From positions 9,988 to 73,987 of the forward strand of contig CAZJBX010000009.1 of NCBI GenBank assembly GCA_964544605.1: DNA of 64,000 bases, in the 5' to 3' direction. Of this stretch, positions 59,954 through 64,000 are shown piece after piece (position 1 is the first letter of the stretch; every line of letters starts with the position of its first letter). The position numbers were made by a program, and so were the translations under genes. A model generated the notes under the pieces. It searched no databases. It was given only the letters and a program-made list of their open reading frames with translations, and was not told the DNA's origin. Origin of the DNA: JAMIFN01 sp964544605 (GTDB lineage Bacteria; Pseudomonadota; Gammaproteobacteria; Burkholderiales; Burkholderiaceae_C).

Positions 59954-60403
59954 ATGAGTATCGAAAGCGTCATGCTCGTGTGCACGGGCAACATCTGCCG
60001 CAGCCCCTTGGCTGAGGGCCTGCTGCGCCAGCTCATGCCGCAGTTGCGGGTGTTTTCCTCAGGTATTGGGGCGGTGGTGGGCGCTGGCCCCACGCCGGAA
60101 ACCCTGCAACAAGCGCAAAGCCTTGGGCTGGATATTGCCGCCCACCGCGCCCAGCAAACCAATGCCTTTTTGGTGCAATCGGCCCAGCTCATCCTCACTG
60201 CCGAGCTGCACCACAAACAAGTGCTTGAACAGCACTACCCCACTTGCCGTGGGCGGGTGTTTCGTATGGCTGAGGGCCTGCCCCAGCAAGACATCCCCGA
60301 TCCCTACCGCCAAGGCGAAGCCGCCTACCAACTCAGCACCCAGCTCATTGCCCAAGGCATGGCAGACTGGGCCGCCAAAATCAAACAATTGCGCAACGAA
60401 TGA
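59954..60403 (+). CDS. wzb: Low-molecular-weight protein-tyrosine phosphatase Wzb
   Basis: A 149-residue phosphatase that removes phosphate from the Wzc tyrosine tail. The P-loop C-x5-R is VMLVCTGNICRSPLAEGLLR and the general-acid motif is DIPDPYRQGEAAY. It starts five bases after wza and overlaps wzc by four bases, so the three genes are translated together. Confidence 0.95.
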   Translation: MSIESVMLVCTGNICRSPLAEGLLRQLMPQLRVFSSGIGAVVGAGPTPETLQQAQSLGLDIAAHRAQQTNAFLVQSAQLILTAELHHKQVLEQHYPTCRGRVFRMAEGLPQQDIPDPYRQGEAAYQLSTQLIAQGMADWAAKIKQLRNE

Positions 60404-62691
60404 ACCAACCCCAAGCCCGCCCCGCTGATTACAGTGCCGCTTCTTTGGCCGACGACGAAATCGATCTCAAAGAGCTGCTTTACACCCTGCTTGATCACAA
60501 GAAAACCATCATCGCCTTCACCCTTGTGGCGCTGGCTTTGGGGTGGCTTTATGCCACCTTGGCCACCCCCATTTACGAAAGCAATGTCCTCATCCAAGTT
60601 GAAGACGGCGCAGGCGGTGTGGGGCAAAAAATCCTGGGTGGCGACGCGGGCCTGTTTGACATCAAAACCGACGCCACAGCGGAAATGGAAATTTTGCGCA
60701 GCCGCATGATTGCCGCCCATGCGGTCGATGAGCTGGGCCTGAACATCAGCGCCTCGGCCCGTTACTTCCCGCTGGTGGGCAAAGGCATTGCCCGCCTGCG
60801 CGGTGGCCTGAGTGAAGGCCGTGGCGGCTACGCCTGGGGCGGCGAGCGCATCCGCATTGGTCAATTTGTGCTGCCTGAAAGCCATATCGGCCAAAACTTC
60901 ACCATCACCGTCTTGGGTGAAGGCCGCTACCGCCTGCAAGAAGTGGGGCATGAGGCCCACTCCGCTGAGGGCGAAGTGGGGCAAGACTTGGCCCTGCCAT
61001 TTCTGAACGATGGTGGCGCTTACCACCTGCGGGTTGATGGCCTCAGCGCCAAGCCAGGCATTGTGTTTGATGTGGTGGCGGGTTCGCGCTTAGCCCACAT
61101 CCAGCGCCTGCAATCTTCTTTGCAAATTCGTGAACAAGGCCGTGCCTCTGGCCTCATCAGCGTGGCCCTTAAAGGCAGTAGCCCCAGCCGCATTGCCGCT
61201 GTGCTCAACAGCGTGGCCGCCGCCCATTTGCGCCAAAACATCGAGCGCAAAACCGAGGAGGCAGAAAACAGCCTCAAGTTTCTAGATGGCCTGCTGCCCG
61301 ACCTCAAGGCCGAACTTGAAAACAATGAGAGCCATTACAACGAATACCGCAACACCCGTGGCATCGTGAACTTGGGCGACGAATCCAAATCGCTGCTGAG
61401 TGAAAGCTCCGCCGCGCAAACCCGCCTGCTCGAACTCAAACAGCGCCGCCAAGAGCTTTCCGCCCGCTACACGGCAGAGCACCCCAATATGCAAGCCATC
61501 AGCGGCATGATGGCGCAAGCCCAAGGCGAGCTGGATCGCGTGAATGCGGAAATCCGCCGCCTGCCCATGCTGGAGCAAGACACCCTGCGCCTCACGCGCG
61601 ACCTCAAAGTCTCCACCGACCTCTACGCCAGCCTGCAACAAACCGCACAACAACTGCGCTTGGCCCGCGCCAGCAAGGTCGGCACCGTGCGCCTGATTGA
61701 CCCCGCCTTTGTGCCCGAGCGCCCCATTGCGCCCAAAAAAGCCGCCATCATCATGCTCGCTGCCTTGGCCGGCGCGGCGCTTGGCGTGGCCCTTGTGCTC
61801 TTGCGCCAAGCCCTCAGCGGCAGCATTGAATCATCGGAGGCCGTCGAGCAACTCACTGGCCTGCCTGTGTATGCCAACATCCCGCACAGCGCGCGCCAAC
61901 GCGAGGCCACCGCCAAGCAAGCTGGTAGCAGCCGCCTTGAGCTACTCGCCAGCGTCGCCAACACCGATCTGGCGGTGGAAAGCCTGCGCAGCTTCTACAC
62001 CGCCATGCAATTTGCCAGCCTCAGTGCGCGCAACAACATCACCCTCATCACTGGCCCCACACAGGCCGTGGGCAAATCCTTTGTCTCGGCCAACTACGCC
62101 GCCATCTTGGCCCAAGCGGGCAAACGCGTGCTATTGATTGATGGCGACATCCGCAAGGGCTATTTGCACAAATACTTTGGCCTGCAACAAGGCCCAGGCT
62201 TCTCTGAAGTATTGGCTGGCACCGCCAAGCTAGAAGACGCCCTGCACAAACAAGTGCTGCCCCAGCTCGACTTCATCGCCTGCGGCCAATTTCCGCCCAA
62301 CCCCACCGAGCTGCTGCGCAGTGCGGGCTTGGCCGAACTGCTGCAAGCCCAGTCTGCCGCTTACGACATCGTGCTGATTGACGCTGCCCCCGTGCTCCCC
62401 GTCACCGACCCCCTCATCTTGGCCGCCCATGTCGGCAGCACCGTCGTCATCTTGCGTGAGGGCCGCAGCACCGAAGACGATGTGCAAGAAATCCTCAAAC
62501 GCAGCCAGCAAGCTGGCGTGGCCATTACTGGCTTCCTGCTCAATGACTTGCAGCAAAACAAATCGAAATACAAATACCGCTACGGCTATAGCTACGGTTA
62601 TGGCAACGGCTATGGCTATGCCTACGGCCAAAACGAAACCCCAGTCAAACGCAGCGCTTGGGCCAAACTCATGCGCCGCCTGCTCAAGTAA
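60400..62691 (+). CDS. wzc: Polysaccharide co-polymerase and tyrosine autokinase Wzc
   Basis: A 763-residue inner-membrane protein controlling chain length and export. The Wzz domain starts with EIDLKELLYTLLDHKKTIIA and a first helix (FTLVALALGWLYATL); the periplasmic part is helical and coiled; the second helix is IIMLAALAGAALGVALVLLR. The BY-kinase domain has Walker A (ITGPTQAVGKSFVSANYAAI), Walker A' (VLLIDGDIRKGYLHKYFGL) and Walker B (YDIVLIDAAPVLP). The C-terminus has about ten tyrosines within some 20 residues (KYKYRYGYSYGYGNGYGYAY), the autophosphorylation cluster that Wzb would act on. Confidence 0.96.
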   Translation: MNQPQARPADYSAASLADDEIDLKELLYTLLDHKKTIIAFTLVALALGWLYATLATPIYESNVLIQVEDGAGGVGQKILGGDAGLFDIKTDATAEMEILRSRMIAAHAVDELGLNISASARYFPLVGKGIARLRGGLSEGRGGYAWGGERIRIGQFVLPESHIGQNFTITVLGEGRYRLQEVGHEAHSAEGEVGQDLALPFLNDGGAYHLRVDGLSAKPGIVFDVVAGSRLAHIQRLQSSLQIREQGRASGLISVALKGSSPSRIAAVLNSVAAAHLRQNIERKTEEAENSLKFLDGLLPDLKAELENNESHYNEYRNTRGIVNLGDESKSLLSESSAAQTRLLELKQRRQELSARYTAEHPNMQAISGMMAQAQGELDRVNAEIRRLPMLEQDTLRLTRDLKVSTDLYASLQQTAQQLRLARASKVGTVRLIDPAFVPERPIAPKKAAIIMLAALAGAALGVALVLLRQALSGSIESSEAVEQLTGLPVYANIPHSARQREATAKQAGSSRLELLASVANTDLAVESLRSFYTAMQFASLSARNNITLITGPTQAVGKSFVSANYAAILAQAGKRVLLIDGDIRKGYLHKYFGLQQGPGFSEVLAGTAKLEDALHKQVLPQLDFIACGQFPPNPTELLRSAGLAELLQAQSAAYDIVLIDAAPVLPVTDPLILAAHVGSTVVILREGRSTEDDVQEILKRSQQAGVAITGFLLNDLQQNKSKYKYRYGYSYGYGNGYGYAYGQNETPVKRSAWAKLMRRLLK

Positions 62692-62702
62692 AGGGCCGCC
62701 AC

Positions 62703-63704
62703 ATGACACCGCAAGCCCCCCTGCACCACGGTCAAAGCCTAGCCCAATCGCGCTTCCTCATCACGGGCGGCGCGGGCTTTATTGGCTCCAACATCGTTGA
62801 ATACCTCTTGCGCCACGGCGCGCAAAGCGTGCGCGTGCTCGATAACTTCTCTACTGGCCACAAACGCAACATCGCCCCCTTTATGGCCCACCCTGCGTTT
62901 GAGCTGATAGAAGGCGACATCCGCGACCTCGCCACCTGCCAGCGCGCGCTCGACGGCGTGCACTTCGTCAGCCACCAAGCCGCGCTCGGCTCCGTGCCGC
63001 GCTCCATTGCCGACCCCATTGCCAGCAACCAAAGCAATGTGGACGGCTTCCTCAACATACTCGTGGTCGCCAAAGACAGCCCCAGCCTGCGCCGCCTCGT
63101 CTTTGCGGCATCTTCTTCCACCTACGGCGACAGCCCCGCCCTGCCCAAAGTAGAAGGCAACGAGGGCAAACCCCTCTCGCCCTACGCCGTCACCAAACTG
63201 GTGAATGAGTTGTATGCCGATGTGTTCTCTAAAACCTACGGCCTGCACACCATTGGCCTGCGCTACTTCAACATCTTTGGCCCGCGCCAAGACCCCCACG
63301 GCGCTTACGCCGCCGTCATCCCGCTATTCATGCAGGCCGCCATTGAACAGCGCGCGCCCACCATCAACGGCGACGGCGAAACCAGCCGTGACTTCACCTT
63401 TGTTGACAATGCCGTGCAAGCCAACATCAAAGCCCTGCTCAACACCCCTGAGCTGGCGCAATTTGAAGCCGTCAACATCGCCTGCGGCGAACGCTGCACC
63501 CTCAACATGCTCTGGGGCCACATCAGCGGCTTGGCGGGCTACAGCCAGCCTGCCCACTACGGCCCCGAACGCGCCGGCGATGTGCGCCACAGCCTGGCCG
63601 ACATCAGCAAAGCGGCGGCCCTCTTTGGCTACCAACCGCACTGGAACCTGGCCCAAGGTCTAGAGCAAGCCTTTGCCTACTACCGGCAGGAACAGGGCGC
63701 GTGA
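62703..63704 (+). CDS. NAD-dependent UDP-sugar 4-epimerase (WbpP/TviC-like)
   Basis: A 333-residue extended short-chain dehydrogenase. The NAD motif is SRFLITGGAGFIGSNIVEYL, the catalytic Y-x3-K is LSPYAVTKLVNELYADVF, and the substrate region has LRYFNIFGPRQDPHGAYAAV, IPLFMQAAIEQRAPTINGDG and SRDFTFVDNAVQAN. This combination matches UDP-N-acetylhexosamine 4-epimerases of the WbpP/Gne group, which supply GalNAc or GalNAcA precursors for surface polysaccharides. It follows wzc by 11 bases and is probably the next gene of the operon. The cluster's glycosyltransferases would lie beyond the window edge or the repeats. Confidence 0.88.
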   Translation: MTPQAPLHHGQSLAQSRFLITGGAGFIGSNIVEYLLRHGAQSVRVLDNFSTGHKRNIAPFMAHPAFELIEGDIRDLATCQRALDGVHFVSHQAALGSVPRSIADPIASNQSNVDGFLNILVVAKDSPSLRRLVFAASSSTYGDSPALPKVEGNEGKPLSPYAVTKLVNELYADVFSKTYGLHTIGLRYFNIFGPRQDPHGAYAAVIPLFMQAAIEQRAPTINGDGETSRDFTFVDNAVQANIKALLNTPELAQFEAVNIACGERCTLNMLWGHISGLAGYSQPAHYGPERAGDVRHSLADISKAAALFGYQPHWNLAQGLEQAFAYYRQEQGA

Positions 63705-63740
63705 TGGTGCTCATTCCGTTATTGCGAGGTCTTGCATCCA

Positions 63741-63888
63741 TTCCCCTCCCTTGGAGGGGTTCTACTCTCGCCCCCACAATTCCCCTCCCTTGGAGGGGTG
63801 GCAGGCGCAGCCTGACGGGGTGGTCGGCACCAACACAAACCAACATCCACCACCCCGCCCTCACGGGCACCCCTCCGCAGGAGGGGAA
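63741..63888. repeat. Repeat cluster with TTCCCCTCC arms
   Basis: The 20-base unit TTCCCCTCCC then TTGGAGGGGT occurs at 63741 and 63780, and an inverted version (ACCCCTCC...GGAGGGGAA) at 63869-63888. Between the last two, GACGGGGTGGT and ACCACCCCG also pair, so 63780-63888 forms one long imperfect inverted repeat. No gene is present in 63705-64000. Confidence 0.8.
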
Positions 63889-63903
63889 TAAAGCCCCCAC
63901 CCT

Positions 63904-63977
63904 CGTCATTGCGGGCCTGACCCGCAATCTCAAGCAGGGGCTATTCGTCATTGCGGGCTTGACCCGCAATCTCAAGC
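63904..63977 (+). repeat. Two type A stem-loop elements in tandem
   Basis: Copies begin at 63904 and 63946 (42 bases apart), each CGTC then ATTGCGGG-[C/CT]TGA-CCCGCAAT and CTCAAGC. They are the same family as at 18237, 56407 and 56790. Confidence 0.85.
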
Positions 63978-64000
63978 GCCAACCCGCCCCCACAATTCCC

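Overview
The window is a GC-rich bacterial chromosome segment with gene content and order typical of Betaproteobacteria, order Burkholderiales (probably near Comamonadaceae). The evidence is the divergent gatCAB / mreBCD-mrdA block, tatABC, an lptD-surA chain, an isolated trpD, a TgpA-type transglutaminase and an avtA-like aminotransferase. No tRNA or rRNA gene was found. A run of 100 N at 56307-56406 shows this is a draft scaffold.

Layout: 1-9.9 kb carries mnmG (cut by the window edge), a LolC/E permease, a urea transporter, tgpA, two envelope proteins, a DUF815 ATPase, mutT and a spermidine-synthase-like gene. 9.9-14.9 kb holds avtA, recJ, a repeat-rich gap, a GST and a ParDE toxin-antitoxin pair. 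15-19 kb has gabD, a YheT hydrolase, nudJ and an orphan ORF bracketed by repeats. 19-28.6 kb is one long minus-strand chain: lptD, surA, birA, a SPOR-like gene, ruvB, trpB2 and guaA. 28.7-35.2 kb is plus-strand: amgK, a membrane protein, a GMC oxidoreductase, DUF445, trpD and a PD-(D/E)XK protein. 35.2-44.7 kb is gatCAB facing mreBCD-mrdA plus an MnmC-like oxidoreductase. 44.7-46.1 kb holds a DpnI-like restriction gene between two imperfect copies of the aroG 3' end. 46-56.2 kb has aroG, tatABC, a MoeB/ThiF protein, TerC, a DTW protein, a divergent KshB-like / KstD-like pair and an Enzyme I gene. 56.2-57 kb is repeats, the assembly gap and a GIY-YIG gene. 57-63.7 kb has an RpfE-like gene, DUF2214 and a capsule/exopolysaccharide export cluster (wza-wzb-wzc-epimerase). 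The last 300 bases are repeats.

The most striking observation concerns glutamine amidotransferases. GuaA has glycine where the class I amidotransferase nucleophile cysteine should be, and several other glutamine-site motifs are altered. GatA has lost the catalytic lysine and the cis-serine of the amidase triad, and apparently also its glutamine-binding arginine and aspartate. GatB has lost a conserved lysine of the ammonia channel. The synthetase and kinase halves look intact. The two amidotransferases visible here therefore appear to have given up glutamine and may run on free ammonia; a urea transporter lies in the same window. The second notable locus is the DpnI-like gene, whose flanks look like a restriction-gene insertion with a long duplicated target. 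Motif comparisons with named families are from memory; no database search was possible.
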